Assembly: GCA_900766135.1 (NCBI GenBank) | Contig: CAAFUF010000016.1 | Coordinates: 62,001 to 126,000 of the forward strand | Length of the DNA stretch: 64,000 nt | Source of the DNA: Paenibacillaceae bacterium | Lineage (GTDB): Bacteria; Bacillota; Bacilli; Paenibacillales; Paenibacillaceae | Direction: 5' to 3' | In this document: in pieces, positions 42,166 to 51,848 of the stretch | Layout of the letters: every line of letters starts with the position of its first letter | How positions within the stretch are numbered: the stretch's first letter is position 1 | Made by a program: the position numbers and the translations under genes | Notes under the pieces: generated by a model | Seen by the model: the letters and a program-made list of their open reading frames with translations, nothing else | Told to the model about the DNA's origin: nothing | The model's database searches: none

Positions 42166-44069
42166 TTCGCGTAATGCGAGAGCGCCAGAAGCGGCCAGAT
42201 ATACCGGTAACTATGATAGTGAACGTAAAAATATCCCGGCAGTCCGGCCCCGGTTGGATAGGAGGCGGGCCAGCCGTTCTCGCGCAGCAGTTCGATCAAA
42301 CGGGCGGCGCCGCGTTCGAGTTCGGGCGTTGGCCGGTCGTGCACCGCGATCAGCGCATCCAGCGCCCAAGCCGTCTGCGAGGGCGTGCTGGCGCGGAGCG
42401 GCACGAACCGCTTCGCTTGATCGCTGCGGCAGGATTCGCCCCAGCCGCCATCGGCGTTTTGGATGCTTCGCAGCCAGTCGGCGCCTCTGGCGATGGACGG
42501 GTGATCGGCGGGCATGCCTACCGCCATCAATCCCGTTAATGCCGCCCAGGTGCCGTATATGTAGCAGATCCCCCATCGACCGTACCAGGACCCGTCCTCC
42601 TGCTGGTGGCTTAACAGCCAGTCAGCCCCGCGAGCGACCCAGTCGTGGCGTACGCCCAGCTTGGCGAAGTTCCCCAAATACTCCAGCGTCCGGCCGGTCA
42701 GGTCCGCTTCCGATGGGTCGGTGGCCGCGGACTTTGCCCCTTCGATGGCCAGCCAGGTAAGCATGACCTTATCGGTGTTTTTTTCGAAAGCCGGCCAGCC
42801 GCCGTCGTTGTTTTGCATCGACCAGATCCAATTCAGCCCGCGGTTCCACGCGTCTAGGGCCACGGGATCGTCAGCGTGCAAGGCATAGAGGGCGCGCAGG
42901 GCGGCCGTGGTGTCGTCGACGTCGGGGACGAACGTATTCGTCTCCGAGAACCCCCAGCCTCCGGGCACGATGCCCGGATTATGAATCTGCCAATCGCCCG
43001 GTTTACGATGCTGACGTTCCCTTAAATAATCGGCGGCCCGGCGAACGGCCGGATGGGAAGGCGGGGCCCCCGCTTCCTGCAAGGCATAGGAGATCAGCGC
43101 GGTATCCCAGACCGTGGAAGGGGAGTTCTGGATTGTGGCATAACCGCTTTCGCCAAGGCCGTCGCCGTCCAACATAAACTTCATATTGGCTAAACCCTCG
43201 ACGGCACGTTGGATGACCGGGTGCTGCGGCTCATAACCCAACGCGAGCAAAGCAAAAACCATCAGCACCGTGCAACTGGCATAGGTGTATAGCGTTCCGT
43301 CGCTTTCGATCCTTTCGAGCAAATATTGCTCGGCTTTATGGAGCGCGGCTTGCCGAATGCGCCGCGGCGTACCGACCAAATGGCCCAACGCCGATTGGAA
43401 CTGCTCAAGCGGTTCCCGGCTCTCCCGGGACAGCGGCAACGCCTCTTCTTCTGAACTGCGGTCGCCTAAGAACAGCTCGCTCAAATCGGGCGTCCGCACG
43501 GACCTGGCGCGAAAATTCCGCTCGGCCATGATCAGCAGCGGAACGAGATGAACCCGTGAGTAACCGGAGAAATCATAAAAGTTCAGCGGAAACGACTCGG
43601 GCAACAGCAGGATTTCGATCGGAATCAGCGACAAGGACGAAGGCCATGCTCTCTGTCCGGTGGCGGCCAGGATCGCTTTAGTAAGCAGGCTGTTCGCCTG
43701 CCCGATGCCGCCGCGTTCCAGGATGTAACGCTTCGCCCTTTGCAGCGCTTCGTCCTCCGACCGGCTGTACCCGGAGAACAGCAGGGCGTAATACGCCTCA
43801 ACCGTGGCGGACAGGTGGCCTTCACCGTCGGCGCGGTACCATCGCCAGCAGCCTTCCGGCTGCTGGGCGGCCAAGATGCGGTCGTGCAGCTGCCGGATCA
43901 GCTCCTCCCGGTCCGCATTTAACGTGCGAAACAGAATAATCGTGCATGCGTCAAGGGTGATGCCGTTTTCGAAGCAAAACCGCCAAGCGCCATCCGCTTC
44001 CTGCCGCTGAATCAGTTCCTCGGACAATCGGTGAATCTCTCTCCGAATATCGGCGATGTTCTGCGCCAT
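42141..44069 (-). CDS. shc: Squalene-hopene cyclase family enzyme
   Basis: This 642-residue terpene cyclase has the catalytic DVDD motif at residues 383-386 followed by TTAALRAL, and several QW repeats (QEADGAWRF, QPEGCWRW, NNDGGWPAFE, QEDGSWYGRWG, NADGGWGESC). Class II cyclases of this family make hopene from squalene, or in bacilli sporulenol from tetraprenyl-beta-curcumene (SqhC). No squalene-synthesis genes are adjacent, so the sequence in view cannot decide between these. It is a peripheral membrane enzyme in known members. Confidence 0.9.
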   Translation of the reverse strand: MAQNIADIRREIHRLSEELIQRQEADGAWRFCFENGITLDACTIILFRTLNADREELIRQLHDRILAAQQPEGCWRWYRADGEGHLSATVEAYYALLFSGYSRSEDEALQRAKRYILERGGIGQANSLLTKAILAATGQRAWPSSLSLIPIEILLLPESFPLNFYDFSGYSRVHLVPLLIMAERNFRARSVRTPDLSELFLGDRSSEEEALPLSRESREPLEQFQSALGHLVGTPRRIRQAALHKAEQYLLERIESDGTLYTYASCTVLMVFALLALGYEPQHPVIQRAVEGLANMKFMLDGDGLGESGYATIQNSPSTVWDTALISYALQEAGAPPSHPAVRRAADYLRERQHRKPGDWQIHNPGIVPGGWGFSETNTFVPDVDDTTAALRALYALHADDPVALDAWNRGLNWIWSMQNNDGGWPAFEKNTDKVMLTWLAIEGAKSAATDPSEADLTGRTLEYLGNFAKLGVRHDWVARGADWLLSHQQEDGSWYGRWGICYIYGTWAALTGLMAVGMPADHPSIARGADWLRSIQNADGGWGESCRSDQAKRFVPLRASTPSQTAWALDALIAVHDRPTPELERGAARLIELLRENGWPASYPTGAGLPGYFYVHYHSYRYIWPLLALSHYAKKYGDESP

Positions 44070-44141
44070 CCTTGCTCCCTCCTTGTCATCGTCACCCCAT
44101 TATATGAGGGCCGGGAGGAGGGCATGATCGGCGGGACCGGA

Positions 44142-44765
44142 CTATTCTTTCGCCTTCGGGCCGAAGACCGGTGCTAATCTTGATGCGGACAGTTGCTCCC
44201 CTAAACCGAAATATTCACAGAAATTCATAATCATCGGCTTCCATTTGGCGGGGTTGATATAATTCGGATGTCCGTCCATGAGCAGCCGATCATCGACATG
44301 GACCCGGGTGATCCGCGTTTCGATGGCGACGAGCGAGCTAGGTTCATCGAACGGATGGATGCGTACGATCTCCGCCTCCAATTGAACGGGACATTCCCGG
44401 ACCCGTGGAGCCCGCACGAGCTGCGACATCTCCGGAGTTAAGCCCGCGACGCCAAACTTGTCGGCCTCGAACCGGTAGCCGTGCGACGCCTTCGACTCCG
44501 GCACCGGATTTCGGCCGGTGAGCAGCGTTAACCTTTCGATGGCGGGAATAAGGTCGGTGGAGGGAAGGTTTATGACGCACTCCTGCTCGCGCTGGAGATT
44601 CCGTACCGTTTGGGATTTGGCGCTCATGCCTAACATGCAGGATCGGTTCAGCCACCAGGCCGAGGACATCGGGGCCAAGTTGGCCGTTCCGTCTTCGTTG
44701 CGGGTGCTGATCAGCACGACGGAGGTGCCGAAGTAAAGGATGTTCGGTTGGATGGTGGTATGCAT
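44142..44765 (-). CDS. Flavin reductase-like FMN-binding split-barrel protein
   Basis: This 207-residue protein starts at ATG 44765 (MHTTIQPNILYFG) after AAGGAGTC. Landmarks are STRNEDGTANLAPMSS, the Cys/Met-rich SCMLGMSAKSQTVRN and ECVINLPSTDL, characteristic of the DIM6/NtaB flavin reductase group. It probably binds FMN and reduces it or serves a partner oxygenase, but no oxygenase is adjacent. Single-gene unit. Confidence 0.85.
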   Translation of the reverse strand: MHTTIQPNILYFGTSVVLISTRNEDGTANLAPMSSAWWLNRSCMLGMSAKSQTVRNLQREQECVINLPSTDLIPAIERLTLLTGRNPVPESKASHGYRFEADKFGVAGLTPEMSQLVRAPRVRECPVQLEAEIVRIHPFDEPSSLVAIETRITRVHVDDRLLMDGHPNYINPAKWKPMIMNFCEYFGLGEQLSASRLAPVFGPKAKE

Positions 44766-44972
44766 GGCTTTGTCACGACTCCTTACGTACATTCTCGGAA
44801 ATGGCTCTCAAAGTTTAGCATAGGAACCGAAGTTTGTGACCGGTTTGGAGATGAGACCGCAAGATCACGAAATGGTGCAAAGGAAGGCGGATTTCCGGTA
44901 TAGTAGACGAATGGAAGTTTCGTTTCTATCGGTTAGCAATTCATGTAACGTAGAGAGGGGAACCTGCTTGCG

Positions 44973-46136
44973 ATGACGACAAGACTATATTTTAATGATG
45001 CTTATTTAACTCGTTGGACAACCCGCGTCACGGATAAGCTGGAACGGGAGGACGGCGTTTACGTCGTGTTGGAGGAAAGCGCCTTTTATCCGCATGGAGG
45101 AGGACAGCCGAACGATACGGGGCGAATAGAAGGCATTCCCGTTCTGGACGTGATCAGTGAAGGCGACGAGGTGCTGCATAAGGTGGAGCGATTCCCGGAG
45201 GAGGAAGAGGTCCGCTGCGAAATCGACTGGGAGCGCCGGTTTGACCATATGCAGCAGCATAGCGGGCAGCACCTGCTGTCGGCCGTTTGCCGCGAGCACG
45301 GGGCGATGACGCTGAGCTTTCACCTGGGCTCGGATTACTGCACGATTGACGTGGATCGGACGGATCTGCCGGCGGAACAGCTTGCCTCCATCGAACGCGA
45401 GGCCAATCGGCATGTCTATATGAACCACGCGATTACCGGCTATTTTGTCACGGAAGAAGAAGCTTCGCGGCTGCCGCTGGTAAAGCCGCCGAAGGTGGTA
45501 GACCGCGTCCGCATCGTCGAAATGGAGGGCGTGGAGTACAACGGTTGCGGAGGTACGCACGTCGCGGCGACCGGCGCGATCGGGATGATTAAGCTGCTGA
45601 AGACCGAGAAACAGAAAGGCCACGTGCGAATTTTTTTCAAATGCGGGTACCGGGCTCTGAACGAGTTTCAGGAGCAGCAACAAGCGCTTGGGGCGGTGAC
45701 TTCCCGGTTGAAAACGAGCCGGGACGGCATCCTGGAGCGCTTGGACAAATGGGAGGAAGAACAAAAGGAGCTGCAATCCGAGCTGGACGCATTAAAAGAA
45801 GCCATGGACGAGGTCACGGTAGGCCAACTGCTGGCCAAGCAAGAAGGCGGGCGGATCGCCCACATCTTTACGGACAAGCCGTTGAAGGAGCTGCAGAACC
45901 TGGCTCAGAAGCTTGCCGCGCAATGCGATGCGGCGGTACTGTTGGCGACGGAAGCCGAGCATAAGGTGGTGTTGGCCCATAGCGGGCAGATTCCGGTGCC
46001 CTGCGGCGCATTTTTCAAGGAGCATCTGGCCTCCTACGGTGGGAAAGGCGGCGGCAGCGACAAGCTGGCGCAGGCCGGCTTTGGCACTTGGCCCGAGGCG
46101 CTGGCTTTTTATGAGTTTGCCAAACAAGCGTTGTAA
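44973..46136 (+). CDS. Alanyl-tRNA editing protein, AlaX long form
   Basis: This 387-residue protein has an N-terminal second-additional/editing domain with zinc ligands in QQHSGQHLLS (His96, His100) and CGGTH (Cys192, His196), followed by a coiled-coil region (about residues 235-275) and a DHHA1 domain ending in GGKGGGSDKLAQAG. It hydrolyses mischarged Ser- or Gly-tRNA(Ala) in trans. Catalytic residues are intact. GAGAGGGG precedes the ATG. Confidence 0.9.
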   Translation: MTTRLYFNDAYLTRWTTRVTDKLEREDGVYVVLEESAFYPHGGGQPNDTGRIEGIPVLDVISEGDEVLHKVERFPEEEEVRCEIDWERRFDHMQQHSGQHLLSAVCREHGAMTLSFHLGSDYCTIDVDRTDLPAEQLASIEREANRHVYMNHAITGYFVTEEEASRLPLVKPPKVVDRVRIVEMEGVEYNGCGGTHVAATGAIGMIKLLKTEKQKGHVRIFFKCGYRALNEFQEQQQALGAVTSRLKTSRDGILERLDKWEEEQKELQSELDALKEAMDEVTVGQLLAKQEGGRIAHIFTDKPLKELQNLAQKLAAQCDAAVLLATEAEHKVVLAHSGQIPVPCGAFFKEHLASYGGKGGGSDKLAQAGFGTWPEALAFYEFAKQAL

Positions 46137-46154
46137 CGGGGAGGTTTGCCGCGG

Positions 46155-47045
46155 TCAGTGCGGAACCTCTCGGATGAGTTCCATAAAACGATGGGCCGCT
46201 GGAGAAAGCGGCTCATTTTTTCGCGTATAAACCGAAATGGAGTTCATTAAGTCGACGTTCTCCACGAATACCCGGCTCAATTGGCCGCGCTCCACGTCAT
46301 CCCTCACAACCAGCGCCGAAACAAAGCTGGCGCCGTACCCGGCGATCACCGCTTGGATGGTTTCGTTTAATCCGTTGAATTGCAGGGCGATTCGCGGCGC
46401 CGGAGCATTATAGGAACGGCACAGCGCCAGGAATCTCTCCCGGGTGGAGCTGCCGACCTCCCTCATAACGAACGGCTCCTTGACCATGTCATGCAAGCTG
46501 ACGCGCTGACCTGCGTACCGGTGCCGAGGGGAAACGACGAACCACAACTCGTCCCGGAACAATTCCTCCGCTTGGACGGATTCGGGATACGCCTCCGGCA
46601 ATCCGCCGTAGACCGCCAAATCGACCTCCAGGTTCAGCAGTTGGTTTAAGGCATCCGTCGAGTTTGTGGTGTTAATGGTCATTTCCGTTTGTTCATAGTG
46701 CGTTTTGAATTTCGCGATCCAAGTCGGGATAAGAAAATGAGCGGGCAAATAGGTAGCGGCCAATCGGATATGGCCTAGCTCCCCGGCTTTATAATCCTCA
46801 ATAAATCGCTCGATCTGCTGCTCTACGGCAAACAGCCGCTTGCTGTACGTAAGCAGCTTTTCTCCGCCATCGGTTAAGGCGATGCCGCGTCCTTGCGCTC
46901 TTAACAGAGGGAGATCCAGCTCGCGTTCCAGCTTCTTGATCTGAGCGGAGATGGCCGGCTGACTGATGCTCAGCAGCTCCGAAGCTCGCGTGACGCTGCC
47001 TGTTTCGGCGATCACATGGAACAGCCGCAAGGCGTGTAAATTCAT
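46155..47045 (-). CDS. LysR-family transcriptional regulator
   Basis: This is a 296-residue regulator from ATG 47045 (MNLHALRLFHVIAET) after GAGGGGG. The winged helix-turn-helix is GSVTRASELLSISQPAISAQ, and the effector domain has LRDELWFVV-like segments (ELFRDELWFVVSPRHR). It is divergent from the methyltransferase at 47177. The AT-rich gap contains partial dyads such as ATAACTTGAATTTAT that could be LysR sites. Confidence 0.9.
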   Translation of the reverse strand: MNLHALRLFHVIAETGSVTRASELLSISQPAISAQIKKLERELDLPLLRAQGRGIALTDGGEKLLTYSKRLFAVEQQIERFIEDYKAGELGHIRLAATYLPAHFLIPTWIAKFKTHYEQTEMTINTTNSTDALNQLLNLEVDLAVYGGLPEAYPESVQAEELFRDELWFVVSPRHRYAGQRVSLHDMVKEPFVMREVGSSTRERFLALCRSYNAPAPRIALQFNGLNETIQAVIAGYGASFVSALVVRDDVERGQLSRVFVENVDLMNSISVYTRKNEPLSPAAHRFMELIREVPH

Positions 47046-47176
47046 GGCGTGGCAACCCCCTCTATTCATAACTTGAATTTATGATTTATACATAAAGATA
47101 TATTATATTTATAGGTTGATTTCAACTACAATGACCTCAGCAGGAAAAATACCACGCCAAAGGAGCTGAGGCAGGG

Positions 47177-47953
47177 ATGAACCTCGAGAATCCCTTCTAT
47201 GATTACGATAAGCACGGGACGAATTACGCGGGATACCGGCGGACGGATCCGCGGATCGAGCGGCAAGTGTTCGAAGCCTTAGGCCAAGCTAAAACGATCC
47301 TTAATGTCGGCTCGGGCACGGGCTCCTATGAGCCGAAGGATCGGTATGTCGTCGCGGTCGAACCCTCCGAGGTCATGCGGGGGCAGAGAATGGTCCGGGG
47401 GGCGGTGCCGGCCGTGAACGCCCGGGCTGAAGCGCTCCCGTTCGACGATGGGGCATTCGATGCGGGAATGGCGATGGTGACCGTTCACCACTGGTCCGAT
47501 TTTCGCAAAGGACTGCAGGAGTTGCGAAGGGTGACGAGGGACAACGTCGTTGTCATGACCTTTGATCCGGATGCGCTGGACTCGTTCTGGACTGCGGAGT
47601 ATTTCCCGGAACTCCTTGAAGCGGAGCGGCGGCGTTACCCGAAACCGGATGAAGTGCTTGAAGCGTTGGGGGGTTCCGGCCATATCCTTCCGGTGCCGGT
47701 CCCGGCGGATTGCATCGATGGATTCCAGGAAGCCTTTTACGGCCGCCCGGAGGCCTTCCTGGTGCCTGAAGCGCGCCAAGCCCAGTCGGCATGGCAATTC
47801 TTGGCGGAGGGATTGGAGGAGCGGCTCGTGCATAAGCTCGCCGAGGCTTTGAAGTCCGGCGAATGGGATCGTAAATATGGGCACTATCGGACGATGCCTA
47901 AGTTGATGGGGGCACTCCGCTTAGTCGTAAGCCGGGGATTAAGGGGAAGCTAA
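47177..47953 (+). CDS. Class I SAM-dependent methyltransferase
   Basis: This 258-residue enzyme has motif I ILNVGSGTGSYEP, an acidic VAVEPSEVM, and ARAEALPFDDGAFDAGMAMV followed by VHHWSDFRKGLQELRRV, as in UbiE/type-11 methyltransferases. Substrate unknown. It is divergent from the LysR gene and may be its target. AAAGGAG lies upstream of the ATG and a terminator follows. Confidence 0.87.
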   Translation: MNLENPFYDYDKHGTNYAGYRRTDPRIERQVFEALGQAKTILNVGSGTGSYEPKDRYVVAVEPSEVMRGQRMVRGAVPAVNARAEALPFDDGAFDAGMAMVTVHHWSDFRKGLQELRRVTRDNVVVMTFDPDALDSFWTAEYFPELLEAERRRYPKPDEVLEALGGSGHILPVPVPADCIDGFQEAFYGRPEAFLVPEARQAQSAWQFLAEGLEERLVHKLAEALKSGEWDRKYGHYRTMPKLMGALRLVVSRGLRGS

Positions 47954-48012
47954 GAATCGATGAGACAACGACTCCAAGACGATGACGCCGGTCCAACAGA
48001 AAGAATAATAAG

Positions 48013-48035
48013 AGCCGGGAGAACTCCCGGCTTTT
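48013..48035 (+). terminator. Intrinsic terminator
   Basis: GCCGGGAG and CTCCCGGC form a perfect 8-bp stem around AA, followed by TTTTT. Confidence 0.92.
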
Positions 48036-48063
48036 TGTCGCTTGCCATTTACACATGGATGAA

Positions 48064-48252
48064 TTAACGGGAAATCGTACCTCTAATAGTCAAGGGTTCG
48101 CTCTGTTTCATTAGAATAACTGGAAAACCTACCTTTATTTTTGAAGCAAACGGTCAATTCAGGCGAAATCCGCTGAAATAACGTTAGTTTTTCCATCTAA
48201 TTAGCCCAAAACCGCCAAAATGCTTGAAAATAACTGGAGGAATTCCAGTTAA
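48064..48252. repeat. Four-box intergenic array E
   Basis: Four 26-bp boxes share the form TAACTGGAA...TTATTTT: 48064-48089 and 48116-48141 in + orientation, 48176-48201 and 48227-48252 inverted. Centres are 52, 60 and 51 bp apart. Boxes are degenerate but align end to end; the last contains the perfect palindrome ACTGGAGGAATTCCAGT-like core with ACTGGA/TCCAGT arms. The 363-bp gap between convergent genes holds only this and the terminator at 48013. Confidence 0.8.
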
Positions 48253-48316
48253 TTGTCCCTATGAACGCGAGAACCCCCTGAAACCAATACCACCGCCACC
48301 GTCGGCCCTCCACAGT

Positions 48317-49534
48317 CTACCTCGGCGCCGTCATTCGCGGCTTCGGCCTCGCGTACAGCTTCAAACGCACCCAAAACGTGTTGATCAGCAGCAGGATGCC
48401 GGAGATAACGAACAGCCCCTCGATGCCGATGTATCCGGCGAGAAAACCGCCGATCAAAGAGCCCATCATGTTGCCGAGGGCCAGCGTGCTGCTGTTGAAG
48501 CCGAACGCCCGGCTCTCCATGCCGTCCGGGGTATAGTATCGGATCAGCGCATTGACGCTCGGCAGCAATCCGCCCATGAACACGCCCATCAGGAACCGGA
48601 CGGCGATCAGCTGCCACACCGTTTGCACGAATGCCTGCGGGATCAGCGTAGCCGCCGCCCCAACGAGGCAAAACGTCAGAATGCGGTGCGCCCCCAGCTT
48701 ATCGCTGACCTTGCCGAGGACCGGCGAGGTAATCATGTTGGAAATGCCCGTCACGGCGCTGACAAAACCGGCCCAGAACGCCACGTTCGCGGTCTGTCCG
48801 TGTAGCTTCTCCACGTATAAAGGCAGCAGGGACATCGGGCTCAGCATCGCGAACTGCAGCAGGAACGTCACGGCGAAAAGCGCGGTCAGTTGCGGCGTCT
48901 TGTTCAGCTCCAGGAAGCCTTGCAGCACGGAAGGCTGCGGCGTATGCAGCGCCTCCTCGCGGTCGAACTTCTCGCGCACGAAGAAGAGCGCCAGCAGGGA
49001 GGCGATGAACAGCAGCACCCCGGTAATGTAAAAAATCGGCCGAAACCCGATCCATCCCGCCAACAGCCCGCCGATCAAGGGCCCCAGGATCGTGCCGGCC
49101 ACATTGCCGGACTGGATCGTGCCCATCGCAAAGCCCATTCGCTTCTTCGGTGCCGTGCCGGAGATCAGCGCCACGGAAGCCGGGTTAAAACCGGAGATCG
49201 TCCCGTTCAGCAGCCTTAAGCCGAGCAGGTGCCAGGGTTGGGTGGCAAAACCCATCAGGGTGATGACGATGGCCATGCCGAAGCCGGAGCGCAGCAGCAT
49301 GATTTTACGGCCGTATTTATCGGCGAGCTTCCCCCAGATCGGTTGAAAAATAAACGAAGTGGCGAAATTGGCGGCAAAAATCATCCCCGCCCACAGTCCG
49401 ATCGCTTGCTCTCCCTGGACGTGCAAATCCCGGGCCAGATACAGCGAGAGAAACGGCGTGATCATCGTCATCCCGGCGTTGACCAGAAACTGCCCGAACC
49501 AAAGCACAATGAGATTGACCTTCCAGGTGTTCAA
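48317..49534 (-). CDS. MFS multidrug-type exporter
   Basis: This 405-residue, twelve-segment transporter has the MFS loop 2-3 motif GKLADKYGRKIMLLRS and the drug-antiporter motif C-like GPLIGGLLAGWIG in segment 5. A TTG start at 49534 is preferred because AAAGGAAG lies 11 bases upstream; an ATG at 49576 would add 14 residues with no ribosome site. Likely proton-driven drug efflux; substrate unknown. Confidence 0.85.
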   Translation of the reverse strand: MNTWKVNLIVLWFGQFLVNAGMTMITPFLSLYLARDLHVQGEQAIGLWAGMIFAANFATSFIFQPIWGKLADKYGRKIMLLRSGFGMAIVITLMGFATQPWHLLGLRLLNGTISGFNPASVALISGTAPKKRMGFAMGTIQSGNVAGTILGPLIGGLLAGWIGFRPIFYITGVLLFIASLLALFFVREKFDREEALHTPQPSVLQGFLELNKTPQLTALFAVTFLLQFAMLSPMSLLPLYVEKLHGQTANVAFWAGFVSAVTGISNMITSPVLGKVSDKLGAHRILTFCLVGAAATLIPQAFVQTVWQLIAVRFLMGVFMGGLLPSVNALIRYYTPDGMESRAFGFNSSTLALGNMMGSLIGGFLAGYIGIEGLFVISGILLLINTFWVRLKLYARPKPRMTAPR

Positions 49535-49589
49535 TGTGCTTTCACTTCCTTTCGCAGGGTCTCTAGGATGCATCAAACAAAAACAAAGT

Positions 49590-49601
49590 TATACTAGTAT
49601 A
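49590..49601. promoter_or_regulatory. Palindromic operator candidate
   Basis: TATACTAGTATA is a perfect 12-bp palindrome in the divergent gap between the MFS gene and hemE, close to the MFS start. It is a likely binding site for an unlinked regulator of the exporter. Confidence 0.45.
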
Positions 49602-49680
49602 CCACTATAGGAACAGCGGGTCTGGGGCATTCTTCATGGCATCTTCATCCGATTGTCATAGGTTCGCCACGTTGTGATAG

Positions 49681-49709
49681 TTGTTACTTACTTTTAAGTA
49701 GGGCATAAT
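49681..49709 (+). promoter_or_regulatory. Promoter of the hemEHY operon
   Basis: TTGTTA (49681-49686) and CATAAT (49704-49709) are separated by 17 bp. The spacer holds the dyad TACTTA/TAAGTA, which could bind a regulator. Confidence 0.6.
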
Positions 49710-49783
49710 GTAAATTAGAATGTTTATAGTGTAGCTTAAAGGTTCTTATCAAATGGGTTCTACGAGTATTGGAGGCGTGCGGC

Positions 49784-50845
49784 TTGGTTTACAATGATCG
49801 CTTGATCCGGGCCCTGCGGAAGCAGGAGGTGGATCGCCTTCCGGTTTGGTACATGCGCCAGGCGGGCAGGTATGATCCCGAGTACCGGAAAATCAAAGAG
49901 AAATACAGCTTATTAGAAATTTGCCGGCAGCCGGAGCTGGCGGCGGAAATCACCATGATGCCCGTCCGCAAGCTTGGCGTGGATGCGGCTATTTTGTATT
50001 CCGACATCATGAATCCGGTTGCTTCGCTTGGCGTTGATTTCGATATCGTCAAAAATATCGGTCCGGTCATCGAGCAGCCGATCCGCACGATTTCGGACAT
50101 TGACCGGCTCCGGCCCATCGACGTCCACAAGGATCTGTCGCATATTCTGGAGACGATCGCGATTCTGGACAAGGAGCTTGACGTTCCGCTCATCACGTTT
50201 GCCGGTGCACCGTTTACGATTGCCAGCTACTTGATCGAAGGGCGGCCGTCCAAGAGCTATATTCATACCAAAGCGATGATGTACGGCGATCCGGAGGCCT
50301 GGTTCAAGCTGATGGACAAGTTGGGCGACATGGTTATCGCTTACCTGCGGGCCCATGTCCAAAGCGGAGGCAAGGCGTTCCAGCTGTTCGACAGCTGGGT
50401 GGGCGCGCTCGCTCCTAACGACTTTAAGCGGTATGTACTCCCGACGATCACCCGTATTTTTGCCGAACTTCGGGATTTGGATGTACCGAAAATTTATTTT
50501 CCCGGCGTAAGCTCGGGGGAACTGCTGCCGACGTTAACCGGCATCGCCGCCGACGCCGTCGGGCTCGATTGGCGCGTATCGATTGCGGAAGGCCGTCGCC
50601 GGACGGGCGGAAAGTTCGCGATGCAGGGCAATTTGGACCCTTACATCCTGACCGCGCCGATGGAGGTTATTAAGCAGCAGGCCAAAGAAATTATCGACGA
50701 CGGCTTAACGGCCCCGGGTTTTGTGTTTAACCTGGGACACGGTTTGTTCCCCGAGGCTTCCCTCGAGAAGCTGCGGGAGCTGACGGAATTCGTGCATGCG
50801 TATTCCGCCGAAGCGATTCTGCATCAACCCACGCCGCGTGCGTAA
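49784..50845 (+). CDS. hemE: Uroporphyrinogen decarboxylase
   Basis: This is a 353-residue enzyme that removes four carboxyl groups from uroporphyrinogen III to give coproporphyrinogen III. The N-terminus has the family signature PVWYMRQAGRYDPEY with the substrate-binding arginines; PGVSSGELLP and GNLDPYIL follow. The start is TTG at 49784 (MVYNDRLIRAL), with GGAGG 8 bases upstream and a length equal to the usual bacillar enzyme. It is the first gene of hemEHY. Confidence 0.95.
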   Translation: MVYNDRLIRALRKQEVDRLPVWYMRQAGRYDPEYRKIKEKYSLLEICRQPELAAEITMMPVRKLGVDAAILYSDIMNPVASLGVDFDIVKNIGPVIEQPIRTISDIDRLRPIDVHKDLSHILETIAILDKELDVPLITFAGAPFTIASYLIEGRPSKSYIHTKAMMYGDPEAWFKLMDKLGDMVIAYLRAHVQSGGKAFQLFDSWVGALAPNDFKRYVLPTITRIFAELRDLDVPKIYFPGVSSGELLPTLTGIAADAVGLDWRVSIAEGRRRTGGKFAMQGNLDPYILTAPMEVIKQQAKEIIDDGLTAPGFVFNLGHGLFPEASLEKLRELTEFVHAYSAEAILHQPTPRA

Positions 50846-50900
50846 TGCTAAACCACATACAGGAGAGCAACTCAATATCGACTAGAGGTGAACTGGAATC

Positions 50901-51842
50901 GTGAAATCAAAGATCGGAGTGTTGGTGATGTCTTACGGCACGCCGCAAAGTCTGGACCAGGTCGAAGCGTATTATACGCATATCCGGCGGGGCCATCCTC
51001 CAACCGCGGAGCAGCTCCAGGAGCTGGTTGGCCGTTATGAAGCGATCGTGGGCGGGGTGTTCCCGCTGCGCGCCAATACCGACAAGCAAGTTGCCGCGTT
51101 GCAGGACACGTTGAACGGAATGATCGCGGACAAAGAAGTGGAGTTCGTATGTTACCAAGGTCTGAAGCATGCCCATCCGTTTATTGAGGACGGCGTGGCG
51201 CAAATGGCGGAGGACGGCATCCGCGAAGCGGTCGGCATCGTGCTTGCGCCGCATTATTCCGTCATGAGCATCGGCGGTTACATCAAACGGGCGGAAGCCA
51301 AGGCGCAGGAGTTGGGGGTCGTGATGCGCTTCGTGGAGAGCTATCATCTGCATCCGAAGCTGATCGAGGCATTTGCCGCGCGGGTGTCCGCCAAGCTCGA
51401 CCAATTCGAGGAGGCCGGCGCGCTGCGCGACCAGGTTCGAGTGCTCTTCAGCGCTCACAGCCTGCCGGAGAAAATCCTGCAAATGGGCGACCCGTACCGG
51501 GACCAGTTGCTGGAGACGTCCCAGGCCGTCGCCGGGAAGGCCGGCGTGACGAATTGGCAATTCACTTGGCAGAGTGCGGGCCGCACCGCCGATCCGTGGC
51601 TTGGGCCGGATATTCTGGACACGCTGAAAGACCTAAGCGAGGAACAGGTGGAAGACGTGCTGGTCGCTCCGGTCGGCTTCGTGTCGGACCATCTGGAAGT
51701 GCTGTACGATCTGGACATCGAAGCCAAAACGATCGCCAAAGAGCTGGATATGCGGCTGGAGCGGATCGAATCGCTGAACACCGAACCTTTGTACATGGAG
51801 GCGCTCGGCGACGTCATTATCAAATCTTGGGAAAAGAGATGA
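50901..51842 (+). CDS. hemH: Coproporphyrin ferrochelatase
   Basis: This 313-residue enzyme (also called CpfC) has GVLVMSYGTPQSLDQVE at the N-terminus, LAPHYSVMSIGGY with the metal-site histidine, and LFSAHSLPEKILQMGDPY. In Firmicutes it inserts iron into coproporphyrin III. The GTG start follows GAGGTG. It lies between hemE and hemY, as in Bacillus subtilis. Confidence 0.95.
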   Translation: MKSKIGVLVMSYGTPQSLDQVEAYYTHIRRGHPPTAEQLQELVGRYEAIVGGVFPLRANTDKQVAALQDTLNGMIADKEVEFVCYQGLKHAHPFIEDGVAQMAEDGIREAVGIVLAPHYSVMSIGGYIKRAEAKAQELGVVMRFVESYHLHPKLIEAFAARVSAKLDQFEEAGALRDQVRVLFSAHSLPEKILQMGDPYRDQLLETSQAVAGKAGVTNWQFTWQSAGRTADPWLGPDILDTLKDLSEEQVEDVLVAPVGFVSDHLEVLYDLDIEAKTIAKELDMRLERIESLNTEPLYMEALGDVIIKSWEKR

Positions 51843-51848
51843 GAGGGC

